This document shows positions 43,681-55,668 of a stretch of DNA of 64,000 nucleotides, piece by piece. The first letter of the stretch is position 1. Each line of letters opens with the position of its first letter. The notes under the pieces are model-generated. The model had not been told where the DNA came from. It did not search any database and saw nothing but the letters and a program-made list of their open reading frames with translations. The translations under genes were made by a program, and so were the position numbers. The stretch comes from Rehmannia glutinosa (lineage: Eukaryota; Streptophyta; Magnoliopsida; Lamiales; Orobanchaceae), in assembly GCA_016081115.2 (NCBI GenBank), contig CM071933.1, positions 59,534,660-59,598,659 of the forward strand, written 5' to 3'.

Positions 43681-45006
43681 TGTTAGATAAATATTTTTAT
43701 CGTATTTTGATGATTTTATTAACTGTGTTTTTCACCAAAACAATGTCTCTAAATATTGTCCAGATACTCCCAATCGATTTAAAATATTTTTACTAATTTT
43801 TCGGAGTATTTCTTGAAGTTAATTTTTTTTACAAAAATTGGACAATATTTCTGTTTCGTGTTCAATCGGTTGCCCTAGAGGACAACCCGTGCCTGAAAGT
43901 TTGATTTCTAATACAGAAAAGAGGCGATTGAATAATACTTGAGGTCGACCGATCGACCAAGACGTCGACCGATATCTGAAGATGAGAAACAAAAATAGAC
44001 CAATCTGTTTCTCAAAAATCAGGGTGCTCAACCGGTCCAAGCAGGAGCTGACCGGTCAAACCCCTGGTCGACCAGTCCAGCACCCCCAGGACCGGTCACC
44101 CTATGTATTTTTGCTTCGATATTTCAAAATCTCTATTTGTGTTCAACCGGTCGACCTAATATTTTATCAGCAAACTCCGTTGAGCAGCAGACAACTAGGG
44201 GTTTGATTTCTAACAGCTATAATCTCCATTTGATTTGCATTTTTTTTGTAGATTTCAATCTCCAAGGAGTGGCCAATGTCTGATTATCAAATCCAAGACC
44301 TCTCCTATAAATAGATGAATGATTGAAGCAACGAGACACAACAACACAATACAACACAAATTTGTCTAAGTCTTTATTTTCAACATTCTTGTTGTAATAG
44401 CCTAAGCTTATTACTTTCACATCTTGCTTATTAGGTTTTCCTTCTTGATTACACTTGCATTTTTGAGTTGTAAGATTTCATTTAAGTGTAATCTTTGATT
44501 GTATTTGTAACATCATCCAAAACAAGAAATCCTTGTTAGTGTTCTTTTGGCAAGAACACGTTTGGTTGATTTGGTTGAAAAGCTTGGTGCTTTTCGTGTT
44601 GAAGAGTTTGGTGTTCTTCGAGGTGTTGAAGTGTTTGGTGCTCTCGTGTTGGAAGAGTTTGGTGGTCTTCGAAGTGAAGAAGAGTTTGGTGCTCTTCTTG
44701 TTGGAAGATTGTGGAAATCTTCTTAGGCGGTGTTGTAAGAAGAGTGTGGTGCTCTTCAAGGTAAATGTTGTAATAGTGATGGATCTATTAACAAACTTTT
44801 TCTTTTTCGAAATCCATTCTGGACATATTGGGGTGGTAGAGGATTAGGCCCTAGGTGGGTTGAGCTTCTATAAATCAATGTGCATTGTTTATTTTCCGCA
44901 CTTACATTCTTGTAATAATTCATTCATTCGAAAAAGAGGGCGAAAATAGGAAAATCGGCATAATCTATTCACCCCCCTCTAGATATCGTAGCCACTTGGA
45001 CTAATA
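43681..45006 (+). repeat. 5' LTR of outer copia element
   Basis: The LTR is 1326 bp, starting tgttagataaat and ending ttggactaata. The TATA box is tataaatag at 44306-44314. The ACCGGTC-rich segment is at 43860-44150, and the hairpin array at 44539-44785. Confidence 0.88.
44539..44785 (+). repeat. Stem-loop array in outer copia 5' LTR
   Basis: Members include GTGTTCTT-TTGGC-AAGAACAC (44539-44559), AAAAGC-TTGGT-GCTTTT, several GAAGAG-TTTGGTG-CTCTTC types, GAAGATT-GTGGA-AATCTTC, and GAAGAG-TGTGGTG-CTCTTC. The stems vary with matched partners, and the loop is TTGG/GTGG-like. The 3' LTR has the same series at about 58725-58950. Confidence 0.8.
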
Positions 45007-45008
45007 AG

Positions 45009-45022
45009 TGGTATCAAAGCCA
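45009..45022 (+). other. Primer binding site, outer copia
   Basis: tggtatcaaagcca lies two bases after the LTR and is complementary to the initiator tRNA-Met 3' end with one mismatch. Confidence 0.8.
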
Positions 45023-45070
45023 ATCTCTTTGCCAAACTTGTTTTCCATTGCGAGTAAAAAGAAAAGATCC

Positions 45071-46969
45071 ATGGCTACGAACGAGAGCTATCTACCAATC
45101 GGTGCCTCATTCAATAGACCGCCTCTCTTCGACTCCAATAATTATGCATTTTGCAAAGATAGAATGTAGTGCTTCTTACAAGGTTGTGGGTTCGATATTT
45201 GGAATACGGTTATTAATGAAGTATCCCTCCCGATGAAGAAAAAGAAAGGCGGAACTCAAATCCCCAAAGCCCTCAAGGAGTTTTGATGATGAAGACAAGA
45301 AAATATTCTCCTTAAATGGTAAAACTCTTAAAATTCTTCATTGTTCTCTTACCACTACGGAGTATAATCGTATTAGAGGAATTCGATCTGCTCATGATGT
45401 ATGGGAAAAATTGAAAGTTATCTATGAAGGCACAAAGAAAGTGAAACAAGCTCGAAAAACTATGTTGGTCAAAGAGTTCGAAAATTTCACTATGAATGTT
45501 GGAGAAAATATTTCCAAAATGGTTGAAAGGCTTGACAATATTGTCAATCCTCTAGTTTCACTTGGGAAAATTATTTTCGAAGAGGATAAGGTCACAAAAG
45601 TTCTAAATGCTCTTCCCGCCTCTTAGTCCGAAAAAGTTACCGCTATTACGGAAGCTCAAAATTTAGAAACTCTAAATTTTGGTGAGCTTATCGGAAATAT
45701 TCTCATCTATGAAGTTTATATATACCAATGAAAGGAGTAATTCAAAGGCATCGACTTCTCAACCGGATATGGGATCAACTCCTAAAGGTCTTGCCTCAAA
45801 ATCGAAAAATTATTATTCAAATAATGAGGAAAATGAAGAAGAAGAAGAAGATTAAAATGAGAAACTTTTTAGAAAATTTACAAAATTTACAAATAAAAAC
45901 AAGGAAATGAAAGCAAGAAACAAGTTTTGCTTTAGATACGGAAAACCCGGACACCTGTTGCCGATTGTCCAAAAGGGGAGGAAGAACAAAGGAAGAAGGA
46001 GAAATTCCACAGAAATTTTAAAGCCTTGAATGCCAAAACCGAAGCAAAAACATGGGATGAGCTTATTGCAATATCCGATGATGAGGAAGCCGAGCAATGT
46101 CTAATAGGGATCGAAAAAGACAATGAGGTACGCTCTAACTCTTCTATCTCCTTTATTAATGAATTGCAAGATGATTATGATGAACTTCAAAATGAAGTCC
46201 AGTGCATACTTTTTAAATACAAAAATTTGAAAAAGGAATTCAACACTTTGAAAAATGAAAATGATAGTTTACTTGTTTCATATGAATCACTTTCTTGTGC
46301 TCACACTACTACACTTGATAAGGTTAGAAACCTTGAAAAAGAAAATAAAATTTTCACCAAGGATATTGATTGCATAAAAAAGGATACGATGAAGTTTTTG
46401 AGTACCGATAAAATGACCAAAATTCTTGATGTCAACGTTGTGATCAGTTGAAACTAGGACTTGGTTATAAGACAAATGTTATAAATGATATGAAAAAGAA
46501 TCAAGTACCTACTCTTGTTTATGCTAATCATCATGCTTCTAGAACTATTACATGTTTTTATTGTGGTAAAAATGGTCACACGACAAATACTTGTCAGGCT
46601 AGAAATAGCTCAAATTATTATTGGAGACCTAAAAGTCTCAAAGCTAATCCAAATAGACCCAAACACTTGAGGGTACCACAAGATAATTTCATGATAGGTA
46701 CTTGGCGCAATAAAAATCAAAGGAAATTCAAATCGTCAAATAAACAACAAATGTTCGCACCATTTGATCAAAGGAAAGGACATTATCAACAAAATCATTT
46801 TCCAAGAAGAAAGTATAATCAACAATGGGAAAGCACAACACTTGGCAATGGAGAAATTGGTAACTCTTATCCTATTCTTGAATTATGCATTTTATTTAAT
46901 TATTGCACATATTCATGTCTTTTTTCTTGTCTTAATTGTCAAAATCATTTTTCAAAATATTTCTTATAA
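45071..46969 (+). pseudogene. gag: Outer copia gag, decayed
   Basis: ATG at 45071 (M-A-T-N-E) matches the start of the inner gag. An in-frame stop follows after about 32 codons. The capsid part reappears at 45411-45626 (K-V-K-Q-A-R-K-T-M-L-V). A coiled-coil part is at 46026-46451, and a zinc knuckle C-F-Y-C-G-K-N-G-H-T-T-N-T-C is in the frame 46448-46969. Several frame changes separate these. Intact gag would bind RNA and form the particle. Confidence 0.85.
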
Positions 46970-46986
46970 ACAAGGTCTCAAATATA

Positions 46987-48344
46987 TGTTAGATAAATGT
47001 TTTTATCAAGATTTTGATGATTTTGTTTTAATAAGTTTTTATACCAAAACAATGTTTTTATATGTTGTCCAAATACTCCTAAATGATTTAAAATGTTTTT
47101 ACTAATTTTTGGAGTATTTCTTAGAGTTTTTAATTTGATAAAAATTGGACAACACTTTTGATGGTTTTGTTTAAATTGGTTTTTACAACAAAACTATGTT
47201 TATAAATGTTGTCTAAATACTCCCAAATGATTTAAAATATTTTTACTAATTTTTTGGAGTATTTCTTGAAGTTAATTTTTGAAAAAAATCGGACAATATT
47301 TCAAAGGGGAGGTCGACCGGTCGCCCAAAGTGGTCGACCGGTACCTGAAGATAAGAAACTCGAAACAGAACATGCAGGTTTGAAAAAAAAAAAAAAGGAG
47401 AGGGGACCGGTTCGAGGAGGGCCGACTGCCGCACCCGCTGCCCACAGGCGGCACCGGTCGACCCCCTCCCGACCGTCGCACCCCAACCCCTACCTGGATC
47501 GCACTATTTTTTTAAAACGGTCGAAATCTTCAACAGGGCAACCGGTCGCCCTATGTTATTTTGTGACAGCAAAATTCTAACCGTTGCAATCTGTGACAAC
47601 AAGATTTGCTTTTGATTTTTGTACAATATTTCTACATCCTGTGATCTTCTTTTTGTAGACAAAAGTGAAGATAGAGGAGCCTATGTTGGGAGCCTATGTT
47701 GGTGAAACTTCCCTATAAATAGAGGATGAATTGAAGACACAAAACACAACACATACAAGCAAAATACACAACAAGAAATCTGCAAATTGTTCAAGCTTTC
47801 ATTTTTACATTCTTGTTGTAATAGCCTAAGTACTTTCACTTGCACATCTTTGAGGTCTAGGCTTTGTGATTCTTGATTACACTTGCACTCAATCTTTGTA
47901 TTGGTTTCATAGAGTTGTAATCTTGAATTTTGTCCATCATTCAACACAAACATCCTTGTGAGTATTCTTGTGGTAAGAATACACTTGGGTGATTTAGGTG
48001 ATAGGTGTTTGAAGAGTGTGGTACTCTTCAAAGGTGGTGAAGGAAGATTGTGGTAATCTCCTTGAAGGTGTTGTAAGAGGATTGTGGTGATCCTAAAGGT
48101 GTTGTATTAATTGTGGTAATTAATAAAATCTTTTTTCTTTTTGAAATCCATCCCGGAGATACTGGGATGGTAGAGGATTAGGCCCTAGGTGGGTTGAACC
48201 TCTTTAAATCAACGAGTGTTGTTTAATTTCCGCATTTACATTCTTGTCATTTACTTGTTGATTCGAAAAAGAGGGTGATTTGCGAATAATCGGCATAATC
48301 TATTCACCCCCTCCTCTAGATTATCGTAGCCACTTGGACTAACA
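46987..48344 (+). repeat. 5' LTR of inner copia element
   Basis: The LTR is 1358 bp, tgttag...ctaaca. It has two tandem U3 modules (46987-47155 and 47156-47300 approximately), an ACCGGTCG-rich block (47310-47550), a TATA box tataaatag at 47714-47722 and a hairpin array (47962-48125). Confidence 0.93.
47962..48125 (+). repeat. Stem-loop array with GTGGT loops, inner copia 5' LTR
   Basis: Five units share the loop GTGGT: GTATTCTT/AAGAATAC (47962-47982), GAAGAGT/ACTCTTC (48011-48029), GGAAGATT/AATCTCC with one mismatch (48042-48061), GGATT/GATCC with one wobble (48079-48093) and TATTAATT/AATTAATA (48105-48125). Each stem has a different sequence but pairs with itself. The array is transcribed, about 220-380 nt from the likely start and upstream of the PBS. 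The 3' LTR repeats it at about 55287-55450. Confidence 0.9.
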
Positions 48345-48346
48345 AG

Positions 48347-48360
48347 TGGTATCAAAGCCA
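48347..48360 (+). other. Primer binding site, inner copia
   Basis: tggtatcaaagcca lies two bases after the 5' LTR and fits the initiator tRNA-Met 3' end with one mismatch. Confidence 0.83.
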
Positions 48361-48401
48361 AACTCTTTGGCTAACTCGTTCCGAGTAAAGAGGAAAGATC
48401 C

Positions 48402-49193
48402 ATGGCTACGAATGAAGCTTATCTCACCACCGGCGCCTCCACCAACAAGCCACCACTATTCGATGCCAACAACTACGCATTTTGGAAAGATCGCATAGAG
48501 TGCTTTCTACAAGGATGCGGATTTGATATTTGGAATGTGGTCATTGAAGGAGTTGCTCAACCAACAACAAAATTGGAGGATGGTACCACGACTCCCAAGC
48601 CATTCAAGGAGTATGATGAAAATGACAAGAAGACATTCTCTCTAAACGGTAAGGCCTTAAATATTTTACATTTCTCTCTTACCGCCACCGAATATAATCG
48701 CATAAGAGGCATACGGTCGGCACATGAAGTTTGGGAAAAATTAGAAACCATCTATGAGGGCACAAAGAAAGTGAAGCAAGCAAGAAAAACAATGCTTGTG
48801 AAAGACTTTGAAAATTTCAATATGCATGATGGTGAAAGCATTTCAAAAATGGTGGAAAGGCTTGACAACATTGTCAATCCTCTTGTGGCTCTTGGAAAGG
48901 TCATCTCCGAAGAAGATAAGGTGACCAAAGTCTTAAATGCCCTTCCCGGCTCATGGTCCGAAAAGGTGACGGCAATCACGAAAGCTCAAAATCTTGAGAC
49001 ACTCAAGTTTGATGAGCTCATTGGGAATCTCCTCATCTATGAAGTATATCTCAAGGAGAGAAAAAATTCTCAACCATCCACCTCTAAACCGGGTACGCAA
49101 AATATTATTAAAGGCTTAGCATCTTCTTCTAATATGTTTATTATGCTAGTGATGAGAATGATGAAGAAACGGCGGCTCTTGTTAGAAAATTAG
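48402..49193 (+). pseudogene. gag: Inner copia gag, N-terminal part
   Basis: The frame has 263 codons from the ATG at 48402, 42 bp after the PBS. It carries the copia gag-polypeptide signature: L-F-D-A-N-N-Y-A-F-W-K-D-R near residue 20, then K-V-K-Q-A-R-K-T-M-L-V and E-D-K-V-T-K-V-L-N-A-L-P. The last about 20 residues are out of frame, because a small indel near 49130 diverts it. The first zinc knuckle (C-F-K-C-G-K...D-C-P) follows in another frame at about 49240-49280. Confidence 0.88.
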
Positions 49194-50181
49194 CAAAATT
49201 TGTAAACAAAAATAAAGCAAGAAAGCCAAGAGACAATTCTTGCTTCAAATGCGGAAAATTCGCTACATAGCCGATTGCCCAAAATTAGCGGAAGAAGAAC
49301 AAAAGAAGAAAAAGCCTTTTCCGAAAAAGAAGGCATTAAATGCGGACGTTAAAACTTGGGATGAATTACTTGAAACAACCGACGAGGAAGGATAATCCGA
49401 ACATGGTCTTATGGCTATAGACGATGAAAATACCGAGGTACGCTCTAATGCTTCATTTTTTTCCCTAGTTGATGAATTACAATGTGATTTTGATGAATTG
49501 CAAAATGAGTTTCAAATTTTGATTATTAAATACAAGAATTTGAAAAAGGAGCATAAAGAGCTTAAACTAGAAAAAGATAAATTATTTACTTCTTATGACT
49601 CTCTTGATAAAGCTCATGCTATTACTCTTACTATGGTCCGTACACTTGAAATCGAAAAACAAACGCTCACAAATGATATTGAAAATTTGAAAAAGGATGT
49701 GCATCAATTCAATTTAAGTACGGGTAAAGTCACAAAAATTTTAGATGCACAAAGAGGTGAGCATTCTAAATTAGGACTTGGTTACAAACCTTTTCAAAAT
49801 GATTTTAAGAAAAAAGACCAAGGTCCAACTTTTGTACGTGCTAGTAGTCCTCATATTATTACTTGTTTTTATTGTGGTAAAAATGGACACTATGCTAGTA
49901 ATTGTAAATTAAAGAATAATTTTAGCTATTATTGGAGACCTAAAGGTCTCAAGGCTAACCCCCATGGACCCCAAAATTATAGGGTACCTAAAAATAATTC
50001 CTTTGTAGGTTATAGGGGCTATAACAACAATGGAAGATTCAAAATGGCTCGTGGACAGCGGATGTTCACGCCATATGACCGGAAAGAGAGAACTTTTTAC
50101 CAACATCAAGCTCCAAGAAGAGGGTATGGTCATGTTCGGCAATGGCAAAGGAAGAATTCTTGGAAATGGAGAAATTGGTAA
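49194..50181 (+). pseudogene. gag: Inner copia gag, C-terminal part with zinc knuckle
   Basis: The frame at 49411-50181 has a Lys/Glu/Leu-rich coiled coil (about residues 15-110). It is followed by C-F-Y-C-G-K-N-G-H-Y-A-S-N-C, a full CCHC zinc knuckle, and a basic tail. The stretch 49194-49410 links it to the N-terminal part across stops. The frame overlaps the protease frame by 152 bp in a different phase, so pol is reached only across a frame change. Confidence 0.85.
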
Positions 50182-51415
50182 CTCTTCTTTTTCTCTTAGT
50201 AATGTTCTTTTAGTAGAAGGGCTTAAGTTCAATTTGATAAGTGTTAGCCAACTTTGTGATTCAAATTATAATGTTGTTTTTAATAAAGAAAAATGCCTTA
50301 TTTCCAAAAATGATAAAATTATTTGTGAAGCAATTAGAAAAGGCAATCTTTACAAAATTTGTACAAGTGATTTGGTTAGTCAAAATGTTTCTTGTCTTGT
50401 CGCCAATAATGATTTAACTAGTTTATGGAATAGGCGACTTGGACATGTTGGATACAAAAATTTGCAAACTATTTACAAAAACCAACATGTAAAAGGACTA
50501 CCCAAATTGAATTTTGAAAATCTTGGCTTATGTGACACTTGTCAAAAGAACAAATTAGTTAAGAGTAGTTTTAAGCCCAAAAATGAAATTTCCACTACCA
50601 AACCCCTACAAATGCTTCATCTTGATTTGTATGGGGATATTGGTACGACAAGTCTAAGTGGAAAACATTACACTTTTGTTATAGTTGATGATTTTTCTAG
50701 ATATACTTGGGCACTATTCCTTACAAATAAAAGCGATGCCGTTAATGAGTTTGTTAAGTTGTGTAGACTTATTGAAAATGAAAAGGAAGATACTATTAAG
50801 TCTATTCGAAGTGATCGAGGTGGAGAATTTGACGGCAAATTTAGAGTCTTTTGTGAAACCAAGGGATATAGTCATAATTTTTCGGCTCCAAGGACACCTC
50901 AACAAAATGGAGTAGCCGAAAGGAAGAATCGGACACTTCAAGAAATGAGTCGGTCCATGCTCAATGAATTTTCACTTCCAAAATATTTTTGGGCCGAAGC
51001 CATAAGTACTGCTTGCTACGTAATTAATCGAGTTTATATTCGTCCTAAAATGAATAAAACTCCATATGAGCTTTGGAAAGAAAGAACTCCAAATATTAGT
51101 TATTTCAAAATATTTGGATGTAAATGTTTTATTTTGAATACTAAGGATCAATTAGACAAACTTGATCCTAAGGCCGATGAAGGAATATTTATGGGGTATT
51201 CAATCAAGAGCAAAGCATATCGGGTTTACAATAAGACTAGTGGGGTTGTTGAAGAATCCATCCATGTCAAATTCAATGAAGCTTCGGGTGTTGAAAGGAT
51301 ACCCAATGATGAAAGTGATGAAGAGGATATTATTGAACCCATTGTTCAAGATGAAACTCAAAATGATCAACCTTCAAGCTCAAGTGTTCCTCAAGAAGAT
51401 AAAGGTGATACTTGA
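50030..51415 (+). CDS. pol: Inner copia protease and integrase
   Basis: The frame has 461 codons. The aspartic protease site is [10 protein letters not shown] at residues 9-18. The integrase zinc finger region has R-L-G-H near residue 136-139 and C-D-T-C-Q-K at 168-173. The integrase catalytic residues are D199 (H-L-D-L-Y-G-D), D262 (S-D-R-G-G-E-F) and E297 (N-G-V-A-E-R-K-N-R). I count 34 residues between the last two, one fewer than the usual 35, which may be a small deletion. The ATG used is only the first Met. The frame ends at 51415 after an indel; RT continues in another frame. Confidence 0.9.
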   Translation: MEDSKWLVDSGCSRHMTGKRELFTNIKLQEEGMVMFGNGKGRILGNGEIGNSSFSLSNVLLVEGLKFNLISVSQLCDSNYNVVFNKEKCLISKNDKIICEAIRKGNLYKICTSDLVSQNVSCLVANNDLTSLWNRRLGHVGYKNLQTIYKNQHVKGLPKLNFENLGLCDTCQKNKLVKSSFKPKNEISTTKPLQMLHLDLYGDIGTTSLSGKHYTFVIVDDFSRYTWALFLTNKSDAVNEFVKLCRLIENEKEDTIKSIRSDRGGEFDGKFRVFCETKGYSHNFSAPRTPQQNGVAERKNRTLQEMSRSMLNEFSLPKYFWAEAISTACYVINRVYIRPKMNKTPYELWKERTPNISYFKIFGCKCFILNTKDQLDKLDPKADEGIFMGYSIKSKAYRVYNKTSGVVEESIHVKFNEASGVERIPNDESDEEDIIEPIVQDETQNDQPSSSSVPQEDKGDT

Positions 51416-51488
51416 ATCTTCCCGTAGCATTGAAATTTAAGGAGATCACCCAAAAGATCTTATTATTGGTGATCCCCTTGATAAAGTA

Positions 51489-53030
51489 ATGACTCGAGGA
51501 AAATTTGCCGAGAAAGCTCTTATATCTCAAAAAGAGCCTAAAAATGCTAAGGAAGCCACTGAAGATGAGGATTGGTTTTTAGAAATGCAAGAGGAGTTGA
51601 ATCAATTTGAAAGAAATGATGTATGGGAATTAGTACCTTGTCCTTCATCTCAAACCATTATTGGTACAAAATGGGTATTTCGGAACAAGCTCGATGACCA
51701 AGGCAATATTGTTCAAAACAAAGCAAGGTTAGTAGCTCAAGGTTATTGTCAAGAAGAAGGTATTGATTATGATGAAACATTTGCACCCGTAGCACGTTTA
51801 GAAGCTATTCGTATTTTACTTGCCTATTCTTGTTTTAAAAATTTCAAGCTTTACCAAATGGATGTAAAATCCGCATTTTTAAATGGTATTATTCAAGAAG
51901 AAGTCTATGTAAAACAACCACCGGGGTTTGAAAATTTTTCTAGGCCTAATGATGTTTATAGACTTAAAAAGGCCTTATATGGTTTGAAACAAGCACCCCG
52001 TGCATGGTATGATAGACTTACCTCTTTTCTTTTGCAAAATGGTTTTACAAGAGGTAAAGTTGATACTACTCTCTTTGTTTTTGAAAAAGGGCAAGATTGC
52101 TTATTAGTGCAAATTTATGTTGATGATATTATTTTTGGTGCTACTAATGAATCCTTGTGCAAGAAATTTTCTAAGTTAATGCAAGGTGAATTTGAAATGA
52201 GCATGATGGGGGAGCTCAACTTCTTCCTTGTACTTCAAATTAAGCAATGCCAAGAAGGAATTTATATTTCTCAATCAAAATATACAAAGGAGCTTTTGAA
52301 GAAATTTGGCATTGAAGAAGGAAAAACCGTCTCTACCCCAATGGCAACAAATGTCAAGATTGACAAAGATGAAAAAGGCAAGTCGGTTGATGAATCCAAA
52401 TATAGAGGTACGATTGGTAGTTTACTTTATTTAACCGCAAGTAGACCGGACATTCTTCATGCCGTATGCCTATGCGCTCGTTTTCAAAGCAATCCCAAAG
52501 AATCTCATATGAGTGCCGTTAAAAGGATTTTTCGATATTTGAAAGGCACTATTCAATATGGTTTATTCTATCCAAAGAATGAAAATTTTTCTCTTAAAGG
52601 TTATAGTGATTCGGATTATGCGGGAAATATTGATGATCGGAAAAGTACTTCCGGATCATGTCAATTTTTAGGCGATTGCCTAGTTTCTTGGTTTTCAAAG
52701 AAGCAAAACTGTGTTTCTTTTTCAACGGCCGAAGCCGAATACATTTCTGCCGCATTTTGTTGTACTCAACTTCTTTGGATGAAACAAACCTTAGCGGATT
52801 ACAAATGCTCTTTTGAAAACGTACCTATCTTTTGTGATAATATATCTGCTATAAATATTGCTCAAAACCCGGTTCATCATAACCGTACTAAACATATTGA
52901 GATTCGACATCATTTTCTAAGGGATTGTGTTTCAAAACGAAAAATTGAGATATCTTTTGTACCATCTCAAGATCAATTAGCGGACATTTTTACAAAACCG
53001 CTATCTTCCGAGACTTTTGCTTCGATATGA
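51489..53030 (+). CDS. pol: Inner copia reverse transcriptase and RNase H
   Basis: The frame has 513 codons and is uninterrupted. RT blocks are G-T-K-W-V-F-R-N-K at residues 59-67, [11 protein letters not shown] with D125, [15 protein letters not shown] at 159-173, and the catalytic Y-V-D-D at 210-213. RNase H starts near residue 375 (G-Y-S-D-S-D-Y-A-G) and contains S-T-A-E-A-E-Y. The frame ends with L-A-D-I-F-T-K-P-L. Coding signal extends back to about 51439 in this frame, so only a short break separates it from integrase. RT copies the element RNA; RNase H removes the template. Confidence 0.93.
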   Translation: MTRGKFAEKALISQKEPKNAKEATEDEDWFLEMQEELNQFERNDVWELVPCPSSQTIIGTKWVFRNKLDDQGNIVQNKARLVAQGYCQEEGIDYDETFAPVARLEAIRILLAYSCFKNFKLYQMDVKSAFLNGIIQEEVYVKQPPGFENFSRPNDVYRLKKALYGLKQAPRAWYDRLTSFLLQNGFTRGKVDTTLFVFEKGQDCLLVQIYVDDIIFGATNESLCKKFSKLMQGEFEMSMMGELNFFLVLQIKQCQEGIYISQSKYTKELLKKFGIEEGKTVSTPMATNVKIDKDEKGKSVDESKYRGTIGSLLYLTASRPDILHAVCLCARFQSNPKESHMSAVKRIFRYLKGTIQYGLFYPKNENFSLKGYSDSDYAGNIDDRKSTSGSCQFLGDCLVSWFSKKQNCVSFSTAEAEYISAAFCCTQLLWMKQTLADYKCSFENVPIFCDNISAINIAQNPVHHNRTKHIEIRHHFLRDCVSKRKIEISFVPSQDQLADIFTKPLSSETFASI

Positions 53031-54322
53031 GCTCGGTTAGGCATAATGCATATTGAATGAGGCTTAAGTCTGCATTCTGCACGTGTTTAAAACTTAGGGG
53101 CGAAAAATCGGATTTTTGGTTGAAAATTCGGATTTAAAAAAAAAAAAACTGACAGACAGTGGGCTGAAAGGGTTGAGGGAAACCGGTCGCCCTCAACGTC
53201 GACCGGTCGCCCTAACCTCGACCGGTCGCCCTAAGCCATTTCTTGGATTAAAATGGTTCTCGTTGACATTCGCAACTTTAACATATTTTGGCCATTTTTC
53301 GTCCCCTTTGCCAAATTTTCATATATTTCATTCAAAAATGGTTTTCATGCATCTTTTTCACAACATGGATTTTATATATCATGATTATCATCATTATGGC
53401 TCATCTTTTCCGATCAAATGGTAAGAATTCTACTCCATTTGCTCAATTGGGTTGAACCCTTGAAATTTTGACTTATTTGCAAAATTCTTGATGCTAGTTT
53501 CATATGAATGTGATGAGCTTAATATTTATGATGTATTGAATGTTGTTTGAACTGAATTGGTGATGAAATTTTTTGGCTTAAATGAATTTCAAAGGCGTTA
53601 TATACTTCTAGTTTTATTCGACGCACGCCAAGTGTTCGACAAAATGTTTCAATGAAAAATTCATCACCTACATGATTCTCTCGTTTTGATAAGTCTTATA
53701 AGTTTATAGAGATCATGTTTTATCAATCAAATGAGCTTTTGCAAGTCAATTGATCAATTTTTCCCTTTTATTTGGAATTTAAGCTTCAATTTTCAAAAAG
53801 CTCGATAAATCGATAAATTTGCGCACTTTGATATGAATATATGATGTTTTTATCGTGCTAACATTCTTTTTGATGATTCCAAAGGGGGAGAAACAGGAAA
53901 AATGCTCATACGCTCATAGAAGCGAAAATAAGCTTGCAAGAAAAGCAATAAGCTAGGACTCTTAAAAGCCATAAGCTGTGAATATTGCTTAGTTCAATTG
54001 ATGTATTGTGGACTTTTATGATTAACTAATGATGTTTTGTGACAGGGGGAGCTTATAAGCTCATGGAATTCAAGCTTAAGTTGTAAAAGCTAAGCTTTTA
54101 GCTTCTAATTGTTGCTTGTATACTTGTTCTTTATATGCATGTTGATAGGGGGAGCTTGTGCAAAAATGATTTTGAAAAATCTTTGCTCCTATCCTTGTGT
54201 GCTTGTACTTATGATGAATCTTGCTTGGAATTGATTGTTGTTTTAAGACCGGAAAATTTGTTTTGTTTTAAAATCGACCTTCTAAAATTGTTTTGGTTTG
54301 TAATCATCAAAAAGGGGGAGTT
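53031..54322 (+). other. Inner copia 3' non-coding region with four PPT-like repeats
   Basis: No env-like frame is found. A cluster of ACCGGTCG motifs (53180-53235) follows pol. The purine motifs aaagggggag (53881-53890), acaggggga(g) (54042-54051), atagggggag (54145-54154) and the true PPT aaagggggag (54311-54320) recur, as is known for Sireviruses. Confidence 0.85.
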
Positions 54323-55668
54323 TGTTAGATAAATGTTTTTATCAAGATTTTGATGATTCTGTTTTAATAAGTTTTTATACCAAAACAATGTTTTTATATG
54401 TTGTCCAAATACTCCTAAATGATTTAAAATGTTTTTACTAATTTTTGGAGTATTTCTTAGAGTTTTTAATTTGATAAAAATTGGACAACACTTTTGATGG
54501 TTTTGTTTAAATTGGTTTTTACACCAAAACTATGTTTATAAATGTTGTCTAAATACTCCCAAATGATTTAAAATATTTTTACTAATTTTTTGGAGTATTT
54601 CTTGAAGTTAATTTTTGAAAAAAATCGGACAACATTTCAAAGGGAGGTCGACCGTGCGCCCAAAGTGGTCGGCCGGTACACGAAGATAAGAAACTCAAAT
54701 GAGAACATGCGGTTTGAAAAAAAAAGGGAGAGGGAGACCGGTCCGGGGGGGCCGACCGGCCGCACCCTAGGTGACCTGGCCGACCCCCCACCGGTCGCAC
54801 CCCCCTGCAACCCCTACCTGGATCGCACTATTTTTTTAAAACGGTCGAAATCTTCAACAGGGCAACCGATCGCCCTATGTTATTTTGTGACATCAAAATT
54901 CCAACCGTTGCAATCTGTGACAGCAAGATTTGCTTTTGATTTTTGTACAATATTTCTACATCTTGTGATCTTCTTTTTGTAGACAAAAGTGAAGATAGAG
55001 GAGCCTATGTTGGGAGCCTATGTTGGTGAAGCTTCCCTATAAATAGAGGATGAATTGAAGACACAAAACACAACACATACAAGCAAAATACACAACAAGA
55101 AATCTGCAAATTGTTCAAGCTTTCATTTTTACATTCTTGTTGTAATAGCCTAAGTACTTTCACTTGCACATCTTTGAGGTCTAGGCTTTGTGATTCTTGA
55201 TTACACTTGCACTCAATCTTTGTATTGGTTTCATAGAGTTGTAATCTTGAATTTTGTTCATCATTCAACACAAGACATCCTTGTGAGTATTCTTGTGGTA
55301 AGAATACACTTGGGTGATTTAGGTGATAGGTGTTTGAAGAGTGTGGTACTCTTCAAAGGTGGTGAAGGAAGATTGTGGTAATCTCCTTGAAGGTGTTGTA
55401 AGAGGATTGTGGTGATCCTAAAGGTGTTGTATTAATTGTGGTAATTAATAAAATCTTTTTTCTTTTTGAAATCCATCCCGGAGATACTGGGGTGGTAGAG
55501 GATTAGGCCCTAGGTGGGTTGAACCTCTTTAAATCAACGAGTGTTGTTTAATTTCCGCATTTACATTCTTGTCATTTACTTGTTGATTCGAAAAAGAGGG
55601 TGATTTGCGAATAATCGGCATAATCTATTCACCCCCCCTCTAGATTATCGTAGCCACTTGGACTAACA
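54323..55668 (+). repeat. 3' LTR of inner copia element
   Basis: The LTR is 1346 bp with TATA box at 55038-55046. It is nearly identical to the 5' LTR except in the GC-rich block 54640-54830, where many small differences are packed. Confidence 0.93.

Larger units (their letters stand above)
46987..55668 (+). mobile_element. Inner Sirevirus-type copia element
   Basis: It is complete in structure: 5' LTR, PBS, gag, protease, integrase, RT, RNase H, PPT series, 3' LTR. It is nested in the outer element. The flanks atata (46982-46986) and ctata (55669-55673) look like a duplication with one change. Gene order with integrase before RT defines Ty1/copia. The multiple PPT-like repeats and long gag fit the Sirevirus group. 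Three or four frame breaks make it defective. Confidence 0.93.

Noticed and set aside
53116..54322. env-like gene after copia pol
   Set aside because: Only short frames (up to 102 codons) without signal peptide or transmembrane pattern; the region is a non-coding PPT-bearing segment.
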